NCBI GenBank assembly: GCA_003008705.1
Contig: PDUO01000010.1
Span: 558,001 to 622,000 of the forward strand
Direction of reading: 5' to 3'
Length of the DNA: 64,000 nt
From: Pezicula radicicola
Lineage: Eukaryota; Ascomycota; Leotiomycetes; Helotiales; Dermateaceae
The number at the start of each line of letters is the position of its first letter. Position 1 is the stretch's first letter. Positions 44,817 through 56,374 of this stretch are shown in pieces. The position numbers and the translations under genes are program-made. The notes beneath the pieces were generated by a model. That model made no database searches. It had not been told where the DNA came from and saw nothing but the letters and a program-made list of their open reading frames with translations.

Positions 44817-47581
44817 TAGAAGACATTCCTCTAAAGAATAATGCTAGAGACACAGAAATATCTTAACGATAGATATAGTTGTTAGTAATTGTAGTGGGTT
44901 TTAACAGAACTTCAATTTCGCTGCGTACCAAAATCCGACACATGTCCTAAGACGAGGTGTCGCAATTCGAGAGGTGTGTCGGAAGCAAATGTCTTACAAG
45001 CGATGGTGCGATGATGTTGAGCGAGGTGTGAATGTAAAATGGACGGAAGGTGGTGTGTTGCATTTCCAAAATGCGCGAGGAAGGTACACCAGTTTGTGTC
45101 GAGGAGGTGCGGGTAAATCTACGTCGCGCAATTTGAGTGTCGGGCGGGGAGCTTCGCCCGACAGTACCACCAATTCAAGCTCTTGAGCAATTAATTGGGT
45201 TACTCAAGGAAGGTACAGGCAGTTGCCTGCTGGCGAGTCTTGGGTGCCGTGGTGATGGGGTGACGTGTTGATGTGGTGATGTGTCGCGAAAAGGCAGATG
45301 CTCTCTCGCTTGGAGCTCAAGTCGGAAAGGGGTAACGACGGGCAATAGCGGCAAAGCTAAGGCTTGACCTGACACTGATACCGCCCCCCCAATATTTACA
45401 GTTCCAATGGTTGGAGACTATTTCCTCTTATGCAGAACTTTCTGGGTGACTATTCTTCCTCAATAGTTAAAGTTGAACACAATATTGGAGTTCGTGTGCA
45501 AAAAGCTCGAGTAAGTAGAAGAAATACATTTGCAGAACCTCGCCACTTGAAGATTCTTATTTACTTAAAATGAGTTAACCTAAGTTGGCTTTTCCATGTC
45601 AATGTTGTTAGATCTAAGGTAGGTATACTTCTTAACTACTATCAAGATTCAACCGTTTAAAGCTTCGAGCCTCTTCAGATGATTTCTATGGGTTTTCACA
45701 ATAATAACTACTAGAAAGAGTGGGAAAGTTGGGATAGTTCCGACCTAAAGGAAGATAGTAGTTTCTAGTAGATTATTCTTATGCAATACAAGATTGCATT
45801 GGCTTGTTGTTAATAGGTAGTTAGTTCCTAAGCACTAACTTGCTTGCCAAATTTAGTTTTCGGGCAATGAGTTCACCTCGGCGATTTCTCTATCCTAGAC
45901 TCGAATATCTGACATCTTAGACGCAGCCACCTTTTTGATACACGTGGTATACCTAAGGGATGGCGAATATCTTTACATACCTTGTGCTTGAAGATTTGGT
46001 TGAGGTCAGCTTAGTAAATGTTCCTATTTAATAGCAAGTCTTGATTATCTTTATCAGCTATAGACTAGGGCTTAGTGAGTACCCACTTTTTTTTAAGTGT
46101 TTAGTTTAAACCTATCGAAATTTACACAGATCTATGAATACAAAACGATCACATTAGAGATATTAAGCAAGATTCCACTTGATAAAGATCGTATCTATTA
46201 GTATCCTTTAGTACTAGCTTAGTTTATATTGTCAATTATCTACGCTCTGTATACTTCTAAATATTGTACAAAAATCAAATGAAACATATAGAACTCGAAC
46301 GCATATCCTAGTAACAGCATGTTTACGCTTCTAAACATTATTGTTACTGATCTTTTTGACTTAACCCTCCTTGACAAGTTCACCTATGTCTTCTTATATT
46401 AGTACAAACAGCACTCTTACGTTCAATAAATGCATTGTGTTTAAAGAAGGTTAGATGCTATCTTGTCCCTTACTATCGATTATTCTTGTAGGTATTACTT
46501 TAGAGTTAGAAATTCGGAATTTTGATTGAAAATTAAATTCAAAGAACACCACTAACATAGAGCATACCTGTCTTTAATATTTAGGGATGTAAGGCCATAT
46601 AAGTGCCTTGTAGAACTTAGAATCCTATATATATAGATAAGGAAGAGAGAATCTCTTAACTATAGGCAACAATATAATATACTAGAACCTTCACTCGAAG
46701 GTAACTAATCTACGCCTATGTAGATTTCGATGTGTACAAGTTGGACTGGACAGTTTAAAATCATGGGGCATTCTTGTGTAAGTATACATACAAAACGGTT
46801 AGAACTCGACGTCTCTTATGAAAGGGTTCTCAAATGTTGACTGCCCTTCAATCTTACGATGTAGAAGTAAAAGAGGAAATAAGTGTAACTTGCCAACTCA
46901 AGTAACGGTTTCTATATATATACATCGACTCACGCCTTTGACTCTTGAATAGCAGAAAAGCCCACGATGTACTGTCAGCTAGAATCTTGCTGATATAAAA
47001 TGATTTAAGAACAGCAAAATGGCAGCTCTCGCTAAATTCCCCAGGAAAATGTTGACTTTGGTGAAATACTTTTTGGTTGCTTGAGCGTGGCTTAGTTGAT
47101 AACAGTGATCTGAAGAAGGAGAATGCCTTTTGTTAGAAAATACTTCTCTATGTAAGACCTCCGGATCCCGTTTCCTCGAAATAAGGTTTTTCTTGTTGCG
47201 AAGAATGACATTGTTCTTGTGCTAAAGTTTACTTAGAGACGCCAACTATAAGTGGGCTTATTGTTCTAGTTGGACCCTGAAAAAGGTAGCTTTAGTAGAG
47301 TGGGGAGGAAGGTTTAGGCGTTCTTCACTGCCCTGGAGTTTGGCTCAGATAACTACTTGTCATAGACAGCCAACGACGGAGCCAACCTTGTGCTGTTATA
47401 CAGCGTAATGTTCTCTCTACTCCTGAGGTACTAGTAGGATATTTTGAGCTGATACTTTATAGAGCCGATTCGCTCATATTCTTGCAATGCAAAAAAGAAA
47501 ATGGTCTATGTTCGTTCTACCATAACTCTTACACATTCCCCAACTTACAAAAACCTCGAAGCCATACTCACGAAAAGCCAT
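44817..47581. other. AT-rich gene-free region with a GC-rich island
   Basis: About 2.8 kb, strongly AT-rich except for roughly 44940-45385, which is G-rich with different word use. Weak minus-strand coding traces broken by TAG/TAA codons run through about 45600-45990. No complete gene, terminal repeats or RNA gene was seen. The likely explanation is degraded transposon or gene DNA. Confidence 0.5.
45138..45163. repeat. Perfect 9-bp inverted repeat (hairpin) in GC-rich island
   Basis: TGTCGGGCG at 45138-45146 pairs exactly with CGCCCGACA at 45155-45163 around the 8-nt loop GGGAGCTT. It is the most stable short hairpin noticed in the window and lies in the GC-rich island at 44940-45385. Its function is unknown; it could be the remnant of an element end or a terminator-like structure. 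Confidence 0.6.
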
Positions 47582-48301
47582 CTAAAGATGTGCAGCGCCA
47601 CCAGCCAATCCCCTCTCTAAAGCCGCCACAAAATCCTTAACTAACTTCTCATGACTCTCCTGTAACGTCGTCTTAATGAACCCCATCAACATCCGATTAC
47701 TAGTAACCTTACCCCTCTCCTCCAACACCAAACCACCTTGCCCATCCTCCGCATCCTTAACTAACCACGTCGTAACACTATGAACACCCATAGGCGCATG
47801 CGTAATACTCAAGAGTCCATCTTCCCTATTCTGCATACTTGAATTATAGGTAATAGAATCCGGGATGAACTTTTTAGCCCATCCGCCGCGCCAAGAGCCG
47901 CCTGATGCTTGGGAGTCTGCAGATCCGCCAGACATGTCGTCTGTTACTGAGTAGACGGGGATAATGGTCCCAGGAGGTGGTCGGTGAGCGGCGTCTTCGG
48001 ATTTGAAGAAGGTTTCTGAGGTTGTGGCTGGTTGGAGGTGGTGGGCTGTTACGAGTGGGTTCATGGTTATCATTTTGTCATGATTATGTAGTAGGGAGAG
48101 CACTTGGGCTTTCGTAATGTGTGCGGGGAGAGTGGTTATCGTTAGGGTATCGTGGGAGGTGTTGAGGACTGTGTTGTGTTCTGTTAGCTTCTTGTAGAGG
48201 GTTGTGAGGGGTCGTGAGGTTCTTACACGACATGTTGTCTGCTGGGTGTCTGCTGCGAAGTGGAAGCTGTATTTTGAGGATAGAAATGGAGGGGTGATCA
48301 A
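47582..48301 (-). CDS. DUF7053 domain protein, function unknown
   Basis: A single-exon frame of 239 residues. The block DTLTITTLPAHITKAQVLSLLHNHDKMITMNPLV near residues 60-93 and the C-terminal pattern VTTWLVKDAEDG...SNRMLMGFIKTTLQESHEKLV match the fungal DUF7053 family, a START/SRPBCC-like fold with no known activity. The middle carries a glycine/serine-rich insertion (MSGGSADSQASGGSWRGG). The first 40 residues are not conserved in style, so translation may start further in; no good intron was found that would change this. The gene borders the AT-rich decayed region. Confidence 0.75.
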   Translation of the reverse strand: MITPPFLSSKYSFHFAADTQQTTCRVRTSRPLTTLYKKLTEHNTVLNTSHDTLTITTLPAHITKAQVLSLLHNHDKMITMNPLVTAHHLQPATTSETFFKSEDAAHRPPPGTIIPVYSVTDDMSGGSADSQASGGSWRGGWAKKFIPDSITYNSSMQNREDGLLSITHAPMGVHSVTTWLVKDAEDGQGGLVLEERGKVTSNRMLMGFIKTTLQESHEKLVKDFVAALERGLAGGAAHL

Positions 48302-50587
48302 GTGCTTCTTGTGATGATGATATTGAAGCTATACTGTACCTTCAAAGGCGCTGATGAAGACACCTTGACATAGCTGAAACATGAGCAGCCAGAAGCGCTA
48401 GGGCTTATTATGTCCAGTTGATACTCACCCATCTCTTAGTTACCAGAGAGAAATATAGCTGGACAGAACTCCACGTCCTTACCTATGAGAAGAGGTGAAG
48501 GATAGCTGAAACAACAACGAGTACTCGATTATTGCTGGTAATAATGAGAAACATCTTGGCCGACGTTGCGATAAGCATGCTTCGGAATTTTGGCATATCG
48601 ATAGCACAGCTGACTTGGATTCCAAAACTTCTCTCGTAGCGTTCTATTTCATTGTACAATGTAAGTACAGAACATATAAAAACTTGGGACCTCTCCACAA
48701 TATACCAAGACCAAAGGACGACGTTCAAGGTTGTCCTCGAACCTAGAGACTCCGCATTGGGTCAGTCACGTGATATGAAATCCAAACATCATTCTATCCA
48801 CTTGCATAAATCTAACTATGCACTAGCAGAACCTGAATTGTCCCCTGCCAATGACTTCACCGAGAACTGAAACTTATGTGGTGGAATATTTGCAACGTTG
48901 CATCTGGCACCTGAAGTCGGGCCGGAGGCGAGGTCCGACTTAGTCTGTAGAGAGTATAACGATCGACGATCACTGCAATGTCAACTTTTTGAGGATTTTG
49001 ATTTTGACAAAGGTCAATCAACTTCACAACCAAATTCCCAACATATACGTCGAAATGCACTGAGTCCTTGTAGTTGGGACGAAAACCTCTCCACCATGTC
49101 ATTTCGAGGTTGGTTCTACTGTAAATCAAGGATCCAGGAAGTAGTTGATAAGCAACAATAGAGAAGAAAAGCACCCAACAACAGAGATGCAATATCAGAA
49201 AAGTATTTCTAAACCACGATCAATACTTTACTTGACGACTCTCTACCCATTTCCATTTGACAACTGCACAAGGCTCGGCTCAACATTGCGTGAAAACGGA
49301 GGCTTTTATGCCGCAACTAAAACTAGTCGCTCTGAACTGTATGTTATGCCGAGCGGTATTATATTAATGTTACAGCACAGGCGAGAGAGGCGCCAATCAT
49401 GATCATGCCAACAAAATAAAATAAAACCCTGGCTGGTCATTCTTATTTTTTTCTTCTACGCCGCACACAAGCATATTCATAACCTTCATTGTCCCTTTCG
49501 TACTACTACTGCAGCCGTCAGAACCGAGAGACCAGTAGACCGTATTCGTACTTTCATATGATCCCCTACGAATCATACAGACTTGCAAATTCTGGAAGGT
49601 CAAAAGTTGGAAAGTCGGCTAACGGCGCGTGGTGCCAATGGTGGATGTGGGGGAGCGGGAGGCGTTCTCCTCCATTTTGGAGAAGGCGTCTTGCTTATTT
49701 CCGGCTGCGAGAGCTAGCGTGGGCTCAGGCTTGTTAACATATTATTTAACTTTCAGATTCCAGGTACAGCACTTACAGTAACGAAGTCAATATGGCACCC
49801 AAAGTAAGTGTACTTCGTAAGCACGTGAAGCTTGAAGATTTAAATTCAAGATGTAGATCTGGGCCTCTGCAAAAATTGTTGGTCGAGTAGGGTCTCCAGC
49901 CTATGATTTGCATTCCGTCCCCGGCTCCCCACATCTCCATCTCCAGTCTGACAGTAGCTTGCCACGAAGAATAAAGTCGGAAAGCATCCACGAAGTAACA
50001 GCCAAAACAATGTGACTACTCTCAGATGTGAGTGGCACAACAGCCGCGCAACAGCTAAAGAAAACACTCTCTTCCCCGCTCACGCCTTGATGGTCACCCC
50101 CATCACCCTTGCTTTCTTGTATAAAAATCCCTGAGAACCTGGTCCAATGCCTGCGAATGCCCTCATGGGATCAGCAAGGCAGCTGGGTAGGCCGCCATGC
50201 ATCCACCACCCTTTTTCTTCATCCCAGATAGCACATACCAATGAGATGAAACAAACTGCTACGAGTCCGCCAATAATTTGTCAATTATCGAGAGAAGACG
50301 AGGTGACTTGCGCCCCAGAACCAGTTCCCCATATTACCAAGGCCCGAATGTCTGGGGAAGAGTGGGACGTGGAGGTTCCTCTCGTGACTAAATCCTGACA
50401 CTGGGAAGCAGTCCTCCAATCGTCTCTCCATCCATATCGGCCCTTTATCTTCCCCAGCTTTCATAAGTTTTTATATAAACAGAAGCTTCCCTCACTTCTC
50501 TTGGTATTTTGAAAATTTGACAGCTTGTCACTGAGTCGACTCTTCCTCAAAAGACACCATATTGAGATTGGGCTGCTGATAAGAGCC
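48302..50587. other. Intergenic region between DUF7053 gene and sugar transporter
   Basis: About 2.3 kb holding the two divergent 5' regions. Open frames on both strands are short and unsupported. A four-codon ATG start followed by a GTAAGT donor at about 49792-49808 could be a leader exon but nothing joins to it convincingly. Confidence 0.5.
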
Positions 50588-52407
50588 AAGATGTATGTCG
50601 TCGGGAACGTGTATGCGATTGCGGCGGTGGCCGTCGTGGGTGGTGGTTTGTTTGGTATGTAACACAAGCACGCTTTCTTCGACGCCAAGCTCATTATTCT
50701 TCCCCCAGGATTCGATATCTCTTCAATGAGCGCTATCATCTCACAGCCAGGATATCTTTGCTACTTCAATCAAGGCGAAATCGTCAATGGTGTTTGTAAT
50801 GGTCCAAAACCAGATGTTCAAGGTGGTATCACTGCTGCCATGCCTGGTGGCTCTTGGCTTGGTGCCCTCGTCTCTGGTTACCTGTCCGATATACTGGGAA
50901 GGAAGAAATCCATCCAAATCGGCTCCGTCATCTGGTAATCATGTGTGATATTGGCCAAAGAGTTTTGCTGACATGTATGCAAGGGTAATTGGCTCGATCA
51001 TCATCTGTGCTTCTCAAAATATTCCCATGCTAGCTGCTGGGCGTATTATCAACGGCTTCTCCGTCGGTATTTGCTCTGCCCAAGTTCCAGTCTACATCAC
51101 CGAAGTCGCACCTCCATCCAAGCGTGGAAGGCTAGTGGGTGCTCAACAATGTGAGTAATGAAGTATTCCCCAAGGAAGCGAAGTTTTCTGATGTATGTTC
51201 AGGGGCAATTACCTGGGGTATTCTGATCATGTTCTACATCTGCTACGGTACCTCTTTCATCAAGAGCGACGCGGCGTTCAGAATTCCATGGGGCGTCCAG
51301 ATGGTTCCCGCCGTATTCTTGTTCTTTGCTATGACCTTGTTGCCAGAGTCGCCTCGTTGGTTAGCAAAGAAGGACCGCTGGGAGGAGGCTATTAATGTCC
51401 TTGCCCTGACCCATGCTCATGGTGACCCTAACTCCCCATTCGTGGCTAAGGAAATGGCGGAAATCCGTGAAGTGGTCGAGTTCGAGCGAGCCAACTCTGA
51501 TGTCACATACCTTGAACTGCTTAAGCCCAACATGATCAACCGTACACACATCGTAAGTATATCTGGCGTGTTTAGTTTTCATTGCTGACAAGATCAGGGT
51601 GTTTTCACCCAAATCTGGTCCCAATTGACGGGAATGAACGTAATGATGTACTACATCACTTACATTTTCACCATGGCAGGACTGGCCAGCAACGTGCTGC
51701 TTCCATCATCCATTCAATTCATCATCAACGTCTTAATGACAGTGCCAGCACTTATCTGGATCGATCGATGGGGTCGCCGCAAGCCTTTGCTAGTTGGTGC
51801 CTTCCTCATGATGACCTTCCTCTTCATCAACGCTGCGCTCCTCGCTGTTTATAGTGTGAAGCCATACCCACACCAATTCCCCTCGGCCTCTGAATCAATG
51901 TCAATCACCGGTGCTCCAGCGAAGGCGCTCATCGCGTGCACATTTCTCTTTGTTGCATCCTTTGCACCAACATGGGGACCTGTCTCCTGGATCTACCCGC
52001 CAGAGCTTTACCCCCTCCGTGTACGAGGAAAGGCTGTTGCACTCTCCACCTCTGCAAACTGGGCTTTCAACTTCGCTCTTGCTTACTTCGTACCACCAGC
52101 GTTTGCAAACATCCGTTGGAAGACGTACATTGTCTTCGGTGTATTCTGCGTGGCCATGTTCATCCACGTTTTGTTCGTTTTCCCTGAGACTAGTATGAAG
52201 CCTCTCGAGGAGGTCGAGGAGATCTTCGACTTCACAAAGCCGGGTAGCATCAAGTATCTAGGCACCCCAGCCTGGAAGACCACTATTGATCACAGCGTCA
52301 GGCGTCTTGAGCGTGGGGAGATGGATGCAGAGGAGAAGTATGCTGTTAATACGAGACAGAATGAGGAAACCCCAGTGCAGGTTCAGGCTGAGCCAAAGAC
52401 TGGGTAA
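50588..52407 (+). CDS. MFS sugar transporter (hexose-transporter type)
   Basis: Five exons, 50588-50654, 50709-50934, 50984-51150, 51203-51552 and 51598-52407, 539 residues with consistent phases. Sugar-porter signatures are present in order: GGGLFGFDISSMSAI in the first membrane helix, SDILGRKKS, AGRIINGFSVGICSAQVPVYITEVAPPSKRGRLVG, LLPESPRWLAKK, QLTGMNVMMYYITYIF, IDRWGRRKPLL, WGPVSWIYPPELYPLRVRGKA and the closing FPETSMKPLEEVEEIFD. Twelve membrane helices are expected at the plasma membrane. It takes up hexoses or related sugars by proton symport or facilitated diffusion; the exact substrate is not evident. Neighbouring genes give no pathway context. Confidence 0.94.
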
Positions 52408-54397
52408 AATATTTGATCTGCACGCCTTACCGCCACCTACATTCGGGAGGATTTGGAAAAATTTGGTGTGAATTTGGTATTCTATTTTTGGATGACATGG
52501 ATGTGGTTCGAAGGGACCATGGATAGTTGATCTCATAATACAATGAACACTCTTTTAATGAACTTATTGCTTTGGTCGGGTACCTGTGACCGCCCTACGA
52601 GTAGTTTCGGACCGTGATTTGCGCTTATATCCAACTGAGGAGGTTTGATAGCTGAAGCTGTGAATGGCGTAAATCATTTGCGTCTACTTTCTGATTATGC
52701 ATGGGAGTAGCAAGAGTAAAAAGTTGATTTTAGGTAGGGCTTGTGCACTACTAAAAACTTAACACATTGGTGATGGGAAGCAAAGCACTAAGAGATTACC
52801 TATAGAACGGTCAGAATTTGCACAATTGGAGCTAGAACTATCTCCTATCAAAGTCTGTTGACACTATGGTGAGTCTTTAGCATCATCAGCCAACGGCCAA
52901 GCTCAGCAAAAAGAAGTGGAATATAGTGGCATTAATATTAACTTTTCCATCGAGTTCATGAGATCTCAAGACTTCCAAGCATATTATGGTTATTCTAAGA
53001 CCCGTTGACTGGAAATTGACATCATAGGATTTGATGGCTCCTTGTCGTCAAGCTGAATAGCGGCTCTTCGACACTTTGCAGTGCGTTGGAGTTCATGCTA
53101 AACACAGGTCTGATGATGAAAGAAGGAAGAAGAAAAATTCAAAGTTGGAAGAGAAATTACCTAAAGGAGATGGGAAGGCGCTAATTTTACTAGCGCCCTT
53201 CTAGTGAAACACGTGATACCTTCAAAGGCTCTCATGTCACGTGTCAATCTATTCAGCTTCCTCCTACACTTTATAAAAGGATGCATCTCTTTTACATCCT
53301 AAACAAAACGTGTACTGTAAAAACTAGCTTGGGAAGTTACACTATTAATTTAACAACTGTAATGGAGGAAGAGACCATTACCTCTGTAGGCTCTGTATGT
53401 AAGGCTTTGACACCCGCGCAGAAGCCGACTTTGGCTATTCCCTACTAGAAAGAGAATATGTTGTTACTTCGTATCGAACTTGTGCATTCTGCTTCAGGGT
53501 AAAGGCATGCCTGACTTGCCATGAGAGGAGCTACTGAGTCCTCTTGCCTAAACCAAAACTTCTTGCCAGGCTTGCAGAACTTGATTGAGCATTTGAAGTG
53601 AAAGCGTCATTGGAAATATTACAGTCAATTCGAGCCACTGATCAGGGAACCCTATCCTCGAGAGACCGAGTCTTTTCGGCATCGAGCATGCAGCTCCTTG
53701 GAACAGAGGAAGCGACATCATGCGGGTTTAGGAAATGAAGACATCTACAACGAAGTGCTTACTAAACGCTCTCTGTCTGATGTTAGCGCAGAACACAGAG
53801 TACAACAGACGAGCATATAGTTTTTACCTCTCAGGGTTTATTGCAACCCTGCCGTCTGATGCTTAAGACTTTAGTATCTAGCCAGAACAGAAGAAGAAAA
53901 GACACCGATAGCACAAAGGGAAAGAGAGGCAAAGTTGAAGAAAGCTGGAAGAAGGGGAGATTTTTGAGTTAGATAATGAGTACAGGTGATTTGTCTTGTC
54001 TATTAGTACAGCTATAGGAAAGTAGCTCGTCTTGTGCCAAGGTTGGAATGAACATTTGCGAAACAGACTCGATTTTTTCAGGTAATGTATTAGTGCGTTC
54101 TGGAGATTCTGAATCATCGACCCTGCAGCCATATCTTTTGCATCTCGAAGAATGACTGTTAAATGCTCTGCGCTGCACAGCAATATTTCATCGTCTTAGC
54201 TGTCCTCTAGGTGGCCAGTTAGATACCTCTTAAGCTCTCCAACCCCCCGCTATACTAGTTTCCTCACCTGCAAAAGTGGAGCATCTCGAGCTGGCGAAAG
54301 AGAATTCCTCGTCGTATTGTCGACTTGAGTATGCTAGACTTGGAAAATGGATATTTCGACGATGATCTCGTTCAGTCGTTCTTTTCTTACATAAATT
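52408..54397. other. Intergenic region with a possible broken coding relic
   Basis: About 2 kb between the transporter and LAS1 stop codons (convergent). On the plus strand a frame from 53362 to about 53820 reads as protein-like text interrupted by four stops, ending with a 68-codon open piece rich in charged residues (IREPYPRETESFRH). It matches no family I know and may be chance. Confidence 0.4.
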
Positions 54398-55804
54398 TCA
54401 TACCAGGCCGATTGGCTTCGGCACCCATGTACCTTCCCATATAGACCAGCCCTTCCCATCCATAGCCCCTTGGGCAATGTCAGCAGATAGTTTGCCTGTA
54501 GACTCGTTACCAGGATCATCATTGTCGCTGTCGTTTTCCTGCACATTCACCTCGGTTTCTTGGGCCAAATCTCCTTCCATCCTAGCCATCTCAGCTCGGA
54601 TATCCTCCATGCTGACATCGACCTTCTCTGAAGCAGAGTCACTTTCCTTAGCCTCAATAGCATCGATGACCCTCCTGGATAACTTGAGGGCTTTCAACAA
54701 CACTCCGGTATCTTCAACTGACCCATCGAAATCCACAAAGGCATTTATCAGTTCATCTTCATCCCACTTAACCAGCCGTTCAGCTATCTGTTGACGTCTC
54801 TTCCCAGCTTTCTCATCGAGAAGTTTCCGGAAGAGGGTCTGGCAATCATCATCAGTGGAGAATATGTCAGGAGTCAATTGGGCCCAATAGTAGTCCCATA
54901 TCCAGCGTAATGCTTTCGCCGCAGCAGTACGTAGTTTCTGCAGAGATGGCAGCTCCTCATGGGTGGCTTGATGCCGCAGTTCCACGTAGGTTGCCGGGAG
55001 TCCAATTGTTTTTGCAATGGAGTACATGCTTAACTTTCGATTCTTGGTCTGATGACTATCTAAAAGACCAGTGACAAACCTAATGTCTAATCAGCATCAC
55101 CGTTGGATGAACAAGTAGGGCTGAAACAGATAGAGTAAGGCCGCATAAGAGGAGGGTAAGAGTATAATTGAGATCAGAGAAGTGGCATATGCCAATGACC
55201 CTTAACTTCTGAATCGTTGATTTGATCCCACGCAGTCAAAAATAAATGAAGTTGTAACGTGAGGTGCCCTCCCAGGCAAACCAACTTGCGAAGTTGACTC
55301 ACTACTAAGTCCCAAAGTTGTTTGTAGACCTTGATCGTGCCATTGTCCTGGTCACATGGAAAAGCCGAGATGGGGAGGTCTGGCCCAAGGCCCAAGGCCC
55401 ATTCTTGTGGGTGCTCGGCACTAGGATAGAATCTCAAGAGCCCAACCTCACCCCGCCACTCCAAAACAGTCTCCAAGACAAACACGAAAGTCTAAAGCGC
55501 AAAAAAAAAAAAGAGGGGTGAGGACGGAAGAAATGAGAACTAACCGACAAAAGGCAGCAGAATAAGCAGCCCTTACACAATAGGCCGAATTTCCAGGTAC
55601 ATCGTTAAGCATGGCACTCGTAAGAATAGCTGTCGACTCAACCAAATGTGGACAGTTTCCCCTCTGCATCCACACTGACACCTGAGCAACAGCTTTCCGG
55701 CGCTCGGCCTCATTGGCTGGCTGGCCTGGGCTGGGATAGAGTTGTTGGCGGATGTGAAGGAGTTCGCCAGGGTTGCGCCACGGCGTTATTACATATTGCA
55801 CCAT
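54398..55804 (-). CDS. las1: LAS1, pre-rRNA ITS2 processing endonuclease subunit
   Basis: Two exons, 55804-55545 and 55079-54398, 313 residues. Exon 1 has the Las1 start [18 protein letters not shown], the helices [22 protein letters not shown] and [16 protein letters not shown]; exon 2 continues [14 protein letters not shown]...[33 protein letters not shown], in which [10 protein letters not shown] is the HEPN-nuclease-type catalytic motif (Arg-x3-His region) of the family. The C-terminus ends [14 protein letters not shown], as in full-length homologues. Las1 with Grc3 cuts ITS2 during 60S ribosome maturation in the nucleus. The intron is unusually long (465 nt) and contains a 103-codon minus-strand open frame. 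Confidence 0.92.
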
Positions 55805-56374
55805 AGTAGTACTGTATGTTTTTAGTATCTGAGGAGGGAGCAGAAGATGAAGAAGGTGTTTTGTTGTGTGTTGTGTGTTGTGTGTCGTGTGACTGGTGGT
55901 GTTGTGGCCGGAGAATATTTCCATGGAGCGACCGAAGCTCGTTCGAGGCTCTTTTCTTGCCTTAGCCTTTCGGCTTTTTCGTTGAATTTTTGTCTGAACA
56001 AGCTTTTCTGACGGCGGCACTCGTCAAGCGGACCCACTTTAAATGCCAACCTCCCTTCACATCCAAGCATCACGTGTATGAATCGTCGATGCGAAGAACT
56101 GCCCCAAATTACGTGCAGAATAATAGGCTAGAGCGAATGCACCGCTTTGGTATTTTGCTACTAAAATTACAGAATCCAGATATTCACCTCTTGGTGTATC
56201 TCTCTCCATGCCACAGGAGTAACGCCGTTTCCATAACCATGCTTTCCCAATATGCCTGTCAATATGCCTATGCCATTGCCCATGCCCATGCCCTTGCCCA
56301 ACGCTATGCTAATGTACCCAGACCATTCCCAAGAAACTCCTATTCCTCTCATCTAAATATCTATGAGCATTGTC

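Noticed and set aside
49792..49808. ATG-GCA-CCC-AAA followed by a GTAAGT donor, considered as a leader exon of the sugar transporter
   Set aside because: It would require a 780-nt intron and the transporter already has a standard start (MYVVGNVYAI) at 50588.
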